A DNA stretch of 64,000 nt from positions 62,001 through 126,000 of the forward strand of contig NZ_JAGFVM010000026.1 of the NCBI RefSeq assembly GCF_017599325.1, read 5' to 3'. Each line of letters opens with the position of its first letter. The stretch's first letter is position 1. Below, piece by piece: positions 41,063-50,398 of this stretch. A program made the translations under genes and the position numbers. Origin of the DNA: Marinilactibacillus kalidii. GTDB lineage: Bacteria; Bacillota; Bacilli; Lactobacillales; Carnobacteriaceae_A. The notes under the pieces are model-generated. The model saw only the letters and a list, made by a program, of their open reading frames with translations, made no database searches and was not told the DNA's origin.

Positions 41063-42427
41063 TTATACCATCTTTCTAGGGTCTGTGTAGTCATCGAAGT
41101 CTTGTTCATTCATGACTCCTGAAGCCATCACGACATCTTTTAATGTTTTATTTTCTTCGTATGCTTGTTTAGCAAATCGACTCGCTTGGTCATAACCAAC
41201 CACAGGTGCAATAGCTGTAACGAGCATTAAAGACTGTTCAACGTACGCACGCATTCGCTCCTCATTAGCGGTCAAGCCTTTCAGACAACGTTCATCAAAA
41301 CTTTCCAGCCCATCTGCTAACAAGGTAATCGACTGTATCGTATTATAAATAATAACCGGCATATATACGTTTAATTCAAAATTACCCTGCGATGCTGCTA
41401 TACCGACAGTAGTATCATTTCCCATGACTTGAACACAAACCATCGTCAATGCTTCTACTTGAGTCGGATTAACTTTCCCAGGCATGATGGAGCTGCCTGG
41501 TTCATTGGCAGGAATCGTAATTTCAGAAAAACCTGCGCGCGGTCCACTTGCTAGCCAACGGATATCGTTAGCCATTTTCATGGCATTTGCCGCTAACGCT
41601 TTTAGTGCGCCATGGAAAAAGACAAAACTGTCCTTACTTGAAAGGCCGTGAAACTTGTTATCTTTTTGCGTGAAAGGCTCATTCGTCCAACGTGAGATTT
41701 TTTGAATCGCTTTTTCAGAAAAAGTTGGTTCCATATTCAAGCCCGTTCCGACTGCTGTTCCACCAAGTGGAAGATCATACATGCGTTCCATAGAATCGAT
41801 GATCATCTTTTCGTTCTGTTCAATCATACCAATCCACCCACTGATCTCTTGACCAAAGGTTAATGGGGTCGCATCTTGCAGGTGCGTCCGACCTACTTTA
41901 ATGGTATCTTTATACGTTTCAGCTAAAACGGTGAGTGTCGATTTCACTTTTGAAAGTACAGGTAACAGCCGTTCATTTGTTTTTAACACGACTGCTACTT
42001 GCATCGCTGTCGGAAATGTATCGTTTGAACTCTGACTCTTATTGACATCATCATTAGGATGTACAAGATCAGTCTCTCTTTTTTCATTAACGATGTGCGC
42101 GATGACTTCATTTAAATTCATATTTGTTTGCGTTCCACTACCGGTCTGCCAAACAGACAGCGGGAATTCTTCGTTTAACATACCCCACAATAGTTCATCA
42201 CAAATTTCTGAAATATGTTCAGCTTTATTTTTATCCAACAAACCTAGTTCAGCATTCGTTAAAGCAGCTGCTTTTTTTACAAGACCAAAAGCCTGTATCA
42301 ATTCAATTGGCATTTTTTCTTTACCGATTGGAAAATTTTCTAGACTTCTTTGCGTTTGTGCGCCCCATTTTTTAGCAGCATCAATTTGCACCATTCCCAT
42401 TGCATCTGTTTCTGTTCTTCGTTCCAT
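41063..42427 (-). CDS. fumC: Class II fumarate hydratase
   Basis: Interconverts fumarate and malate in the cytoplasm, oxygen-stable and metal-free. The ATG at 42427 (MERRTETDAMGMVQ) matches the usual start and gives 454 residues; a GTG four codons earlier is possible. QTGSGTQTNMNLNEV, GRTHLQDATPL and the signature GSSIMPGKVNPTQ are intact. The promoter carries a palindrome. In this organism it may serve a partial TCA branch or aspartate/arginine recycling. Confidence 0.95.
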   Translation of the reverse strand: MERRTETDAMGMVQIDAAKKWGAQTQRSLENFPIGKEKMPIELIQAFGLVKKAAALTNAELGLLDKNKAEHISEICDELLWGMLNEEFPLSVWQTGSGTQTNMNLNEVIAHIVNEKRETDLVHPNDDVNKSQSSNDTFPTAMQVAVVLKTNERLLPVLSKVKSTLTVLAETYKDTIKVGRTHLQDATPLTFGQEISGWIGMIEQNEKMIIDSMERMYDLPLGGTAVGTGLNMEPTFSEKAIQKISRWTNEPFTQKDNKFHGLSSKDSFVFFHGALKALAANAMKMANDIRWLASGPRAGFSEITIPANEPGSSIMPGKVNPTQVEALTMVCVQVMGNDTTVGIAASQGNFELNVYMPVIIYNTIQSITLLADGLESFDERCLKGLTANEERMRAYVEQSLMLVTAIAPVVGYDQASRFAKQAYEENKTLKDVVMASGVMNEQDFDDYTDPRKMV

Positions 42428-42525
42428 CCATTTACACACTTTCTCATTTATCGATTAGTTTGCTTTTTTATTAAATACGCTCTTTATATCCTACGCTAAT
42501 AAGCTACCATTTTCTGCGTCACTTT

Positions 42526-42542
42526 ATATTCTACTAGAATAT
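42526..42542. promoter_or_regulatory. 17-bp palindrome over the fumC -10
   Basis: ATATTCTA-C-TAGAATAT is a perfect inverted repeat that covers the -10 of the fumC promoter. It looks like a repressor operator, but it matches no CcpA or Rex consensus I know. Confidence 0.45.
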
Positions 42543-42555
42543 TAAAAAATATCAA
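42528..42555 (-). promoter_or_regulatory. Promoter of fumC-rsmC
   Basis: Minus strand -35 TTGATA (42550-42555), 16-base spacer, -10 TAGAAT (42528-42533), about 100 bases before the fumC start. Confidence 0.65.
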
Positions 42556-42574
42556 AAATTATTCTTAGGTTTCT

Positions 42575-42614
42575 ATAAAAAATAAAAGAGATGCCTGCGC
42601 ATCTCTTTTATTGG
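42575..42614 (-). terminator. Terminator of the uracil permease gene
   Basis: Minus strand stem AATAAAAGAGATGC/GCATCTCTTTTATT (14 pairs), four-base loop, then TTTTTATAG. It lies 21 bases after the stop. Confidence 0.9.
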
Positions 42615-42635
42615 TTTATCATTATTTAACGGCGT

Positions 42636-43928
42636 TTAAATTTCTGCTTCAAACGCTTCTTCATGTGGCAAAATCAAATTCAAGATAATACCTGTCATCG
42701 CACTGAGCGCTGTTCCAGATAAAGTAACGATACCAGCAAAATCCAATACTGCACCACCAAGGCCGATAACTAGCATGGAACTAGCAATAATCAAGTTTCT
42801 TGACTGGTTGAAATCTACTTTGTCTTCAATCATAACTTTTAGCCCATTACTTGCAATAACACCATACAGCAAGATAGACATGCCACCTAAAACAGCATTT
42901 GGAATTGTTGAAATTAGTGCAGTAAATTTCCCAAAGAAACTAAGACCGATCGCTATAAACGCGGCATTACGGATAACCGATACGGAAGCAATTCTCGTCA
43001 TCCCAATGACCCCTGTATTTTCTCCATAAGTCGTGTTTGCCGGTCCACCAAAGAATGCTGAAACTGCCGTTGCTGCACCATCTCCAATCAAGGTTCTTGA
43101 AAGACCCGGATTTTTCAGGAACGGACGTCCAACGATTTTCCCAAGTACTGTATGATCGCCAATATGTTCTGCGACAGTCACTAAAACGATTGGCAAGATT
43201 GCCCACGTTTCAGGACCAAAGTAAAATGTATAAGAATCGAACATACTATTTTCAAACGGCAAGTAAATTTCTGGCATCGCTAACCATCTCGCTTCTATAA
43301 TCGGTGCGAAGTCGACAAGCCCAAGTAAAATGGCAATGATATAACCAAAGATAATTCCTGTTAAAAAAGGAATAATTTTAAAGAAGCCTTTTGCTTTTGT
43401 ATTGATAAAAGCTGTAATGAGGAAAGTTGCTATAGCTACAACGATCGTTCTCCAATCGGAATCTGCTACTAATCCTGCATTAGAAACGGCATTGCTTGCT
43501 AAGCCCAAGCCGATAACCATGATCATTGGTCCAATAACGATAGGCGGAAGCAAGCGATCAATCCAGCCTGTCCCGATGACTTTTACTAAAGCCGCAATCA
43601 GTATGTATACCAAACCGACCATTACAATACCTGTCTGCGCCGCACTGATGTCGCCACCCATTTGTTCAATCGCTACTTGCATCGCTGCAATATATGCAAA
43701 AGAAGAACCAAGATAAACAGGTACTTTTGCCTTCGTTGCAATTTGGTAAATCAATGTGCCGACTCCACTTGCTAGTAACGCTACGGATACTGGTAACCCT
43801 AAGAGGATCGGTACTAAAATCGTTGCCCCGAACATTGCAAATACATGTTGAAGACTCAAGAACAACCCTGTAGCTAAAGCCGGTTTATCCTCCACGTCAA
43901 GAATTAATGTTTGTTTTTCTACTGCCAT
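42636..43928 (-). CDS. uraA: Uracil permease (NCS2 family)
   Basis: Proton-uracil symporter in the cytoplasmic membrane, 430 residues with about 14 membrane segments. The early QHVFAMFGATILVP and the Glu-bearing LVTVAEHIGDHTVLG, followed by GDGAATAVSAFFGGPANTTY, are NCS2 signatures. It stands alone, without other pyr genes, but has a PyrR-type attenuator and its own promoter, so expression should fall when UMP/UTP is high. It is also called pyrP in Bacillus. Confidence 0.93.
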   Translation of the reverse strand: MAVEKQTLILDVEDKPALATGLFLSLQHVFAMFGATILVPILLGLPVSVALLASGVGTLIYQIATKAKVPVYLGSSFAYIAAMQVAIEQMGGDISAAQTGIVMVGLVYILIAALVKVIGTGWIDRLLPPIVIGPMIMVIGLGLASNAVSNAGLVADSDWRTIVVAIATFLITAFINTKAKGFFKIIPFLTGIIFGYIIAILLGLVDFAPIIEARWLAMPEIYLPFENSMFDSYTFYFGPETWAILPIVLVTVAEHIGDHTVLGKIVGRPFLKNPGLSRTLIGDGAATAVSAFFGGPANTTYGENTGVIGMTRIASVSVIRNAAFIAIGLSFFGKFTALISTIPNAVLGGMSILLYGVIASNGLKVMIEDKVDFNQSRNLIIASSMLVIGLGGAVLDFAGIVTLSGTALSAMTGIILNLILPHEEAFEAEI

Positions 43929-43976
43929 CTGTTATCGTTCCTTCCTTTATTTGACTAGCTATTTCCAATTTTTTGC

Positions 43977-44165
43977 AAAAAAAATACCCTTTGCCATAAG
44001 CAAAAGGACCTCGTTTAAACAGATGGGATTACTTGCTTTTTCTACACAGTGGTTCAAGTGATCACTTTCCTTTTTCAGAAATTCTCACTCACCCTTTGTT
44101 TAGAAGGCATGTAATAATATAAAGCTTTTCCATCCTTTTTTACCTCACTGGATAAAATTTAAAGG
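43977..44165 (-). ncRNA. PyrR-binding transcription attenuator
   Basis: The minus-strand leader has ATCCAGTGAGGT (44142-44153 region), matching the PyrR anti-antiterminator loop consensus, about 20 bases after the transcription start. It ends in a CCTTTTGC/GGCAAAGG terminator followed by ATTTTTTTT (43977-44010). This is the usual pyrimidine-responsive switch: PyrR plus UMP favours termination. Confidence 0.85.
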
Positions 44166-44180
44166 TGTTTTGCTTTTGTT

Positions 44181-44209
44181 ATTGTAGCAATTTATTGTGA
44201 CTGTTGCAA
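44181..44209 (-). promoter_or_regulatory. Promoter of uraA
   Basis: Minus strand -35 TTGCAA (44204-44209), 17-base spacer, -10 TACAAT (44181-44186). Confidence 0.75.
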
Positions 44210-44239
44210 GAAATAAATTTATATCACGTCCAGATAATC

Positions 44240-44728
44240 TTATGAAGCACCATTATTTTTTCGAGCTGCAGAGAGCACACAGTCGATCACGATGACCACA
44301 CCTAGCAGAAGTTCTGTCTGTTCCTTATCAAGAATATCGATTGCATAGGTGTCTCCCCAAGATAGCCATTCTTTGTTAATCGCTGCGATGACTGATCCAT
44401 TTTGTTTAATGACATAATTATGCGCCATAAAAGAGCCTTCCACATCCCAATCTGGTCCAATAATAGCGTAATTATTCTTAAAGAAATTAAAGTCTTTTTT
44501 GACTGTTGCTACTTTTTCGCCATTTTGATACAGGTCATATTCTGGTAGGAATCTTAATAGTTTCTGCTCAATATAGATTATTTCTTCGTCATAAGTATTA
44601 TATATATGTAACTTACTGCCTAGACTCAGCACTTTACCTTCCACTCGGTACAACATGCGTTCTGAATCATCACGTACTGAAAACTGGTCTCTGAATGAAA
44701 AAACCTTCTGCTTGATATAATACTTCAT
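44240..44728 (-). CDS. LURP-one-related family protein
   Basis: A 162-residue protein with the LURP-one (DUF567, tubby-like) fold: repeated short beta strands such as YYIKQKVFSFRDQF, YRVEGKVLSLGSKLHIY and NNYAIIGPDWDVEGSFM. It is cytoplasmic with a hydrophobic C-terminal helix. Family proteins are related to scramblases and tubby; their bacterial role is unknown. AGGAGGAG precedes the ATG, and a promoter overlaps the terminator of the SEDS gene before it, so it is its own unit. Confidence 0.85.
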   Translation of the reverse strand: MKYYIKQKVFSFRDQFSVRDDSERMLYRVEGKVLSLGSKLHIYNTYDEEIIYIEQKLLRFLPEYDLYQNGEKVATVKKDFNFFKNNYAIIGPDWDVEGSFMAHNYVIKQNGSVIAAINKEWLSWGDTYAIDILDKEQTELLLGVVIVIDCVLSAARKNNGAS

Positions 44729-44762
44729 AAAATCTCCTCCTGACTGTTATTTGATTATTGCT

Positions 44763-44791
44763 ATTATAAAGTAAAAAAATAGAAAGGTCGA
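44763..44791 (-). promoter_or_regulatory. Promoter of the LURP-one gene
   Basis: Minus strand -35 TCGACC (44786-44791), 17-base spacer, perfect -10 TATAAT (44763-44768). The -35 lies inside the upstream terminator stem. Confidence 0.5.
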
Positions 44792-44818
44792 TCCTCGGCT
44801 TGAAGACAGACCTTTCAT
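44772..44818 (-). terminator. Terminator of the SEDS gene cluster
   Basis: Minus strand GAAAGGTC/GACCTTTC with a 19-base loop, then TATTTTTTT, just after the last SEDS gene stop. Confidence 0.85.
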
Positions 44819-45982
44819 TTAATTAAGCTTCGCTTTTTTTCTCTCAATGTTGTCTCTGGCAGATATATTCGCAACGATTCCAATTGAGCCGGACAATATC
44901 AACATACTAGACCCACCATAACTGAGTAACGGGAAAGTCATTCCAGATATTGGCATTAAACCAATCACACCACCAATATTAATCAAGGCTTGAATAAGAA
45001 ACATTGTTCCGATACCGATGCATAATAACGATTCGAAACTTTTTTTAGAGCGGATACCCACTAAATAGATTCGCGAAATCATAAAGGTAAACAAACCAAG
45101 AACGACCAAAACACCTACAAGACCCAACTCTTCACCCGTTATAGATAAAATAAAATCTGTATAGGGTTCAGGTAAATAGCCCGTTTTTTGGACACTGTTT
45201 CCGATACCGACTCCAAACAAACCACCACGACTCAAGGCATAATACGATTGAACCAACTGCAAGCCTGCACCATCAGCCAGAGCAAACGGATCCCAAAAAG
45301 CTAAGAAACGCTGATACTGATAAGGTCTCATAAACGGTAAATGCTCTCCAAAATGTTTCACGAGCTCTAAAACACCCACAACTAACACTGTCCCGATCGT
45401 ACTCAACGTTAAGCCCACCTTAGCGGAAACGCCACTAGCAAAAATCATAATCGCACTGATCGTCACAATAACGACAGCTGCCCCAGTATCGGGTTGGATC
45501 ATAATCAGGGCTACAACCAATCCAATCAGCAAGCTCGGTGCCATGATCGAATTCAAAAAGTCATCTGCAATAACTTTTTGTTTCTTGGACAATATGTAAG
45601 CCAAGTACCAGATACATGTTGCTTTAGCAATTTCAGCCGGTTGAACATTGAAAAATGGTAACTCAATCCAACTCTTTGCACCGTTAATTTCCCGTCCAAA
45701 AATTAATAAAATCACTAAGGATACAATCGTCAGTATAATACCGATAATGACTACTTTCTTTTTCTTCAATAAGCGAAACGGAAAAAATGCACCGATTACG
45801 GCGAAAAGGAGACCACCTACCACATAAGCTGTTTGCCTAACCAGATAATATTGTGGATTATCATAATCTTTCAACCCCATATAACTACTGGCACTGTATA
45901 CCATCACGATACTAAATAGCGCTAAGATCAAGAAAGGAATCACTAAATATTTATCCATATTTCTTATTCTTTCTTTAAACAT
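44819..45982 (-). CDS. SEDS glycosyltransferase, FtsW-like (copy 4)
   Basis: Ten-segment membrane peptidoglycan glycosyltransferase of the FtsW/RodA/SpoVE family, 387 residues. The lipid-II-binding NVQPAEIAKA motif and catalytic-type Asp in YTDFILSITGEELGLVG are present, as is the ending PISGMTFPLLSYGGSSM. These resemble division-type FtsW more than RodA. It is the last of four tandem SEDS genes and a close paralogue of the gene just upstream (both open with xDKxLxIPFLIL). No class B penicillin-binding partner is adjacent. Confidence 0.9.
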   Translation of the reverse strand: MFKERIRNMDKYLVIPFLILALFSIVMVYSASSYMGLKDYDNPQYYLVRQTAYVVGGLLFAVIGAFFPFRLLKKKKVVIIGIILTIVSLVILLIFGREINGAKSWIELPFFNVQPAEIAKATCIWYLAYILSKKQKVIADDFLNSIMAPSLLIGLVVALIMIQPDTGAAVVIVTISAIMIFASGVSAKVGLTLSTIGTVLVVGVLELVKHFGEHLPFMRPYQYQRFLAFWDPFALADGAGLQLVQSYYALSRGGLFGVGIGNSVQKTGYLPEPYTDFILSITGEELGLVGVLVVLGLFTFMISRIYLVGIRSKKSFESLLCIGIGTMFLIQALINIGGVIGLMPISGMTFPLLSYGGSSMLILSGSIGIVANISARDNIERKKAKLN

Positions 45983-46024
45983 CGTCCATTCACTTCCTCT
46001 CTCTATACTTCCTTAAAAAATATT

Positions 46025-47191
46025 TTACCGCTCTTTACGACTTAATTTTCTTTGTTTATTACTTCTTGCAGAAACATTCGCAACCAATCCTATCGAGAAA
46101 GATAAAATGATCATACTCGATCCACCGTAACTAATAAATGGAAACGTCATTCCCGATATCGGCATCAACCCGACTACTCCGCCTAAATTGATCATTGATT
46201 GAATCAACAGCATCGTCCCAATGCCGATACAGAGTAAAGCATCAAAACAATCGTTCGTTCGTATGCCAATCAAGTAAACGCTGGTAACAAGCATCAGAAA
46301 CAAACTTAATAAACACAATATACCTATAAGGCCAAATTCTTCTCCAATAATGGACACTATAAAATCGGTATGAGCAAAGGGTAAATACCCCGTTTTTTGA
46401 ATGCTCTTCCCTATACCCACACCCCATATGCCACCTCGGCTTAGCGCATAGTAAGAATGCACTAACTGCAGACCCGGACCATCAGCTAATTCGAATGGTT
46501 TCCAAAAAGCTAGAAACCTTTTATACTGATAATCTTTCAAGAAAAATAGTTGGTCTCCGAAAGTTCTGATTAGCCCAAGAACGCTTGTCAAAAGTAATAA
46601 ACCAAAAACTCCAAAGGTAATGCCTAGATAAACGGACACTCCACTTGCTAAAATCATGACCGAACCAATTGCTAAAATGATTAGAGAAGATCCGGTATCT
46701 GGCTGAATAAAAATTAAGACAATCAAAAGCCCTACGAGCACACATGGTGCTACAATACTATGGATAAATCGTTCTGTAATGAGATGCTGTTTTCTCGAAA
46801 GTATATAAGAAAAGTACCAGATAGTCACTAGTTTAGCCAGTTCAGCCGGCTGAAGATTGAAAGATCCGATTTCCAGCCACCTCTTAGCACCGTAAACTTC
46901 TCGTCCAAATATAAGCAAAACACTTAACATCAAGAGCATAAAAATAACCGCTGACAGGATGATTTTCTTACTTTTCAATAAGCGAAATGGCATAAGAAAC
47001 CCTGCAAAAGCTGCAATTAATCCAATCGCTACGAAAACAAACTGTCTATTCATGTAGTAAGCTGGATTATCATGAAGTCTTAGCGCTGTATAGCTACTTG
47101 CGCTGTAAACCATCACAATACTGAATAACGATAGAATTAAGAAAGGAATCATTAGGCATTTATCTACCAGTTTCATTCGTTCCATTAACAC
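46025..47191 (-). CDS. SEDS glycosyltransferase, FtsW-like (copy 3)
   Basis: A 388-residue SEDS protein with the same layout as copy 4: SFNLQPAELAKL, HTDFIVSIIGEEFGLIG, ending PISGMTFPFISYGGSSM. The GTG at 47191 is chosen because GGTG lies seven bases upstream and the resulting N-terminus aligns residue for residue with copy 4. It begins 25 bases after copy 2, so copies 2-4 form one unit. Confidence 0.9.
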   Translation of the reverse strand: MLMERMKLVDKCLMIPFLILSLFSIVMVYSASSYTALRLHDNPAYYMNRQFVFVAIGLIAAFAGFLMPFRLLKSKKIILSAVIFMLLMLSVLLIFGREVYGAKRWLEIGSFNLQPAELAKLVTIWYFSYILSRKQHLITERFIHSIVAPCVLVGLLIVLIFIQPDTGSSLIILAIGSVMILASGVSVYLGITFGVFGLLLLTSVLGLIRTFGDQLFFLKDYQYKRFLAFWKPFELADGPGLQLVHSYYALSRGGIWGVGIGKSIQKTGYLPFAHTDFIVSIIGEEFGLIGILCLLSLFLMLVTSVYLIGIRTNDCFDALLCIGIGTMLLIQSMINLGGVVGLMPISGMTFPFISYGGSSMIILSFSIGLVANVSARSNKQRKLSRKER

Positions 47192-47216
47192 TTCATTTCA
47201 CCGCTTTCTTAAGCTT

Positions 47217-48404
47217 TCAAGAATCAGCGTGAAAGCTTTTATCATCTCCTGAAAACATATAAGACTTGTGATGAAACCGCATAGACATCATAACACCGAT
47301 CCCCATCATGTTACCAATCAAAGCAGATCCTCCTTGAGAAATAAATGGAAGAGGAATACCTGTCATCGGTAATAAACCTGTATTCATCCCGATATTCTCA
47401 AGGACGTGGAACACGATCATCATGATGACACCCGTTGCGATATAAGCATAAAATTCATTTTTTGTGTCATAAATAATCCTAACCATGTAATAAATAAGCA
47501 TAAAATAGATAAAAATCAATATTGAAGAACCAATAAACCCGAAGTTTTCTCCTATAGTAGAAAAAATCATATCCGATTCTCTAACCGGAACATAAACGTC
47601 TGACACACCCAGGCCCTTACCAAAAACACCACCAGATCCTATCGCTTTAAATGCCTGAAGAACTTGGAAAGTAGCATCTGTTGACCCTTCATGCGGATTC
47701 AACCATGTATCGATCCTTGCGAACTGATATCCCTGAAAGCCAAGCCGCATCAATAAATCTCTATTATAAGTGACGAGAACAATCAAGGTTCCACCGAAAA
47801 TGGAGAGCAGCAAAAATATCGGTACTAAAATTTTCCATGTAATCCCAGAAAGCAACGTGATGCCAATCGCGATCGCAATATACACTAATGCTGTTCCCAA
47901 ATCATTTTGCATAAAAACAAGCGTAATCGGTATCAATGAAAAGAAAAGCAATTTAACGAGCAACACGGCATCCGTTTGAACCGACTTCAAAAGTGTACGA
48001 CTGTTATGAAGCGTCACTACTTTTGAGAGCATCAAAATATAAGGGATTTTAACAAATTCGGAGGGTTGCATCGTTCCAAGCGGTCCGAGTCTCACCCACC
48101 TTTTACCACCCGTTAGTAGATGAAGGTGTCTATCGTAAAATAATACGGTAAGCAGTAAAACCACCAGCCCGATAATATAAAGGTACGTGGTCATACGCCA
48201 CATTTTTTCTGAATCAAATTGCATGATAATGACCACTGTGATAACACCCAAGATATACCAAAGTACTTGCATAACTGTGTGTTTAAGTGAATCTCCTTGC
48301 ATCAGTACAGTGGTTGAATAAATAGTCGTTACGCTAAATAGCGCTAACAGCATAATCATCAAAACAATACCGTAATCAATTCGACGGGAGTCGTTGTTCT
48401 TCAT
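47217..48404 (-). CDS. SEDS glycosyltransferase, RodA-like (copy 2)
   Basis: A 395-residue SEDS protein. LGTMQPSEFVKI, ESDMIFSTIGENFGFIG with the catalytic-type Asp, and the ending PMTGIPLPFISQGGSAL are RodA-like. It is closely related to copy 1 (both open with RIDYGI and end with a KSYMFSG/KSYFFSG C-terminus and FHA). AAAAAGGAG precedes the ATG. It follows a hairpin terminator after copy 1. Confidence 0.9.
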   Translation of the reverse strand: MKNNDSRRIDYGIVLMIMLLALFSVTTIYSTTVLMQGDSLKHTVMQVLWYILGVITVVIIMQFDSEKMWRMTTYLYIIGLVVLLLTVLFYDRHLHLLTGGKRWVRLGPLGTMQPSEFVKIPYILMLSKVVTLHNSRTLLKSVQTDAVLLVKLLFFSLIPITLVFMQNDLGTALVYIAIAIGITLLSGITWKILVPIFLLLSIFGGTLIVLVTYNRDLLMRLGFQGYQFARIDTWLNPHEGSTDATFQVLQAFKAIGSGGVFGKGLGVSDVYVPVRESDMIFSTIGENFGFIGSSILIFIYFMLIYYMVRIIYDTKNEFYAYIATGVIMMIVFHVLENIGMNTGLLPMTGIPLPFISQGGSALIGNMMGIGVMMSMRFHHKSYMFSGDDKSFHADS

Positions 48405-48444
48405 TTTTTCGGCTCCTTTTTCACTCTTTAAAATATTTTATTGA

Positions 48445-48478
48445 ATGAAAGCCGGCTTATTTTACTAGCCGGCTATTG
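48445..48478 (-). terminator. Hairpin between SEDS copies 1 and 2
   Basis: AGCCGGCT repeated either side of a nine-base loop; because the arm is itself palindromic, the two arms pair. Only TTCATTC follows on the minus strand, so this is a weak terminator or attenuator. Confidence 0.6.
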
Positions 48479-48489
48479 TTCTATTCAGT

Positions 48490-49674
48490 TTATGAACCAG
48501 CGTGGAATGTTTCAGACTCACCCGAGAAGAAATAAGACTTGTGATGATAACGCATAGACATAATCAGTCCAATCGCCATCATATTTCCAAGCAAAGCTGA
48601 TCCTCCTTGAGAAATAAAAGGTAATGGAATCCCAGTCATCGGTAACAACCCGACGCTCATTCCAATATTTTCCAACACGTGAAACGCAATCATCATAATA
48701 ATACCGGTTGCAATGTACGCATAAAATTCATTTTTTGTATCATAAACGATTTTCACCATTTGATAAATCAATACGAAATAAAGAAGAATGAGGAACGCTC
48801 CTCCGATGAAACCAAAGTTCTCCCCAACGGTGGAAAAGATCATATCTGATTCTCTAACAGGGATCGGAACATCTGATACACCAAACCCTTTACCAAAGAC
48901 CCCTCCAGATCCAATCGCTAAGAATACCCTCGTAATTTGATAAGAGGCCCCAGAAGTATCTTGATAGGGATTTAACCACGTATCGATACGCGCAAATTGA
49001 TAATTACTAAATCCAAGTTGTATTAAAAATTCTCTATTATATACAACGAGTAATACCAACCCAACTCCGAGTGTAGTGACTACTAAAAATGTTGGTAGAA
49101 TAATCTGCCATTTAACACCCGAGAGCAAGACGACCCCGACCAATATAGCCATATATACTAAAGATGTTCCTAAATCGTTGAGGACCAACACTAAATATGG
49201 AACGGCATATAAAGCGATTTTCCCAAGCAAGATAAAATCACTACGATATTCATGCGTTGGAAAGTAACTATTATGTTTCGTCACTACTTTTGCCAGAATC
49301 AAGATAAAGGAGATTTTAGCAAATTCGGCGGGCTGAATCGTTCCAATCCCTGGAAGTCTAATCCAAGACTTCCCACCTGTCTTTTCAAATAAAGTTCGAT
49401 CATAAAAAATGAACGTCACTATCAGTAGCAAAATTCCAATAACATATAGATAATTGGTCATCTTCCAAATTTGTTCAGAATCAAACTGCATAATGACCGC
49501 AATAGCGATTGCACCCAAGCCATACCATGCTGTATGCATAATCGTCTGGCGAATACCTGTATTATTTATCAAACTTGTGGTTGAGTAGATCATGGCTATA
49601 CTAAATAGTGCCAATAACATGACACTCAGTATGATCCCATAATCTATACGATTGGTTTGTTTGTCTTCATTCAT
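48490..49674 (-). CDS. SEDS glycosyltransferase, RodA-like (copy 1)
   Basis: A 394-residue SEDS protein beginning NEDKQTNRIDYGIILSVMLL. IGTIQPAEFAKI, ESDMIFSTVGENFGFIG and PMTGIPLPFISQGGSAL are intact, so it should be active. It is the first of the cluster after the rplL terminator, with a possible TAAAAT extended -10 (around 49759-49764) and AAAAGGAG as ribosome binding site. Confidence 0.9.
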   Translation of the reverse strand: MNEDKQTNRIDYGIILSVMLLALFSIAMIYSTTSLINNTGIRQTIMHTAWYGLGAIAIAVIMQFDSEQIWKMTNYLYVIGILLLIVTFIFYDRTLFEKTGGKSWIRLPGIGTIQPAEFAKISFILILAKVVTKHNSYFPTHEYRSDFILLGKIALYAVPYLVLVLNDLGTSLVYMAILVGVVLLSGVKWQIILPTFLVVTTLGVGLVLLVVYNREFLIQLGFSNYQFARIDTWLNPYQDTSGASYQITRVFLAIGSGGVFGKGFGVSDVPIPVRESDMIFSTVGENFGFIGGAFLILLYFVLIYQMVKIVYDTKNEFYAYIATGIIMMIAFHVLENIGMSVGLLPMTGIPLPFISQGGSALLGNMMAIGLIMSMRYHHKSYFFSGESETFHAGS

Positions 49675-49849
49675 TCAATTTTACTCCTTTTTACGTTACG
49701 GATTCTGGTGGGCATCTGACCTTAATTGCGTCACTAACATTTCACTCTTCAAAAAAACATTTTAACAGATTCATTTCATCATTAATAGACATGCCGAGCA
49801 TTTAGCACAAAATAGCCACAGAAAAACAAAGATTTCTTAATAATTTCAA

Positions 49850-49908
49850 ATTATAAAAAAAAAGCACCGCTACACTGACCATAAAATGACCAGTGTAGCG
49901 GTGCTCGT
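49850..49908 (-). terminator. Strong terminator after rplL
   Basis: Minus strand stem AGCACCGCTACACTG/CAGTGTAGCGGTGCT (15 perfect pairs), 13-base loop, then a nine-T run. It ends the rplJL operon and cuts off the SEDS block. Confidence 0.95.
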
Positions 49909-49939
49909 TTAGTGATTCAGCAAACGCCTGAAAAGTTAA

Positions 49940-50305
49940 TTACTTAACTTCTACAGAACCGCCAGCTTCTTCGATTTTAGCTTTAAGTTCTTCAGCTTCG
50001 TCTTTAGAAACGCCTTCTTTGATTGCTGAAGGAGCGCCATCAACTAATGCTTTAGCTTCTTTCAAGCCAAGACCAGTAGCTTCACGTACAGCTTTGATTA
50101 CTTTGATTTTAGCAGATCCAGCACTTGCTAGTTCAACTGTAAATTCAGTTTGTTCAGCAGCTTCTGCAGCTCCTGCTCCTGCTGCTGCAACTGGTGCTGC
50201 AGCTTCAACGCCAAATTCTTCTTCGATTGCGCTAACTAAGTCGTTCAATTCAACGATTGTAGACTCTTTTAAGTCAGCAATGATTTTTTCGATATCTAAT
50301 GCCAT
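49940..50305 (-). CDS. rplL: 50S ribosomal protein L7/L12
   Basis: Stalk protein of 121 residues that recruits translation GTPases. The N-terminal dimerisation part, Ala-rich hinge (around residues 35-50) and C-terminal [20 protein letters not shown] are clear. It lies 93 bases after rplJ. Confidence 0.98.
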   Translation of the reverse strand: MALDIEKIIADLKESTIVELNDLVSAIEEEFGVEAAAPVAAAGAGAAEAAEQTEFTVELASAGSAKIKVIKAVREATGLGLKEAKALVDGAPSAIKEGVSKDEAEELKAKIEEAGGSVEVK

Positions 50306-50398
50306 TTTATATTTCCTCCAGTATGATAGTTGTGTTTTTAGTTAATTGGTAGTGCCAGTAAAACTGTAGAATCGGTTGTTCCATAACAGAACGTGCGC

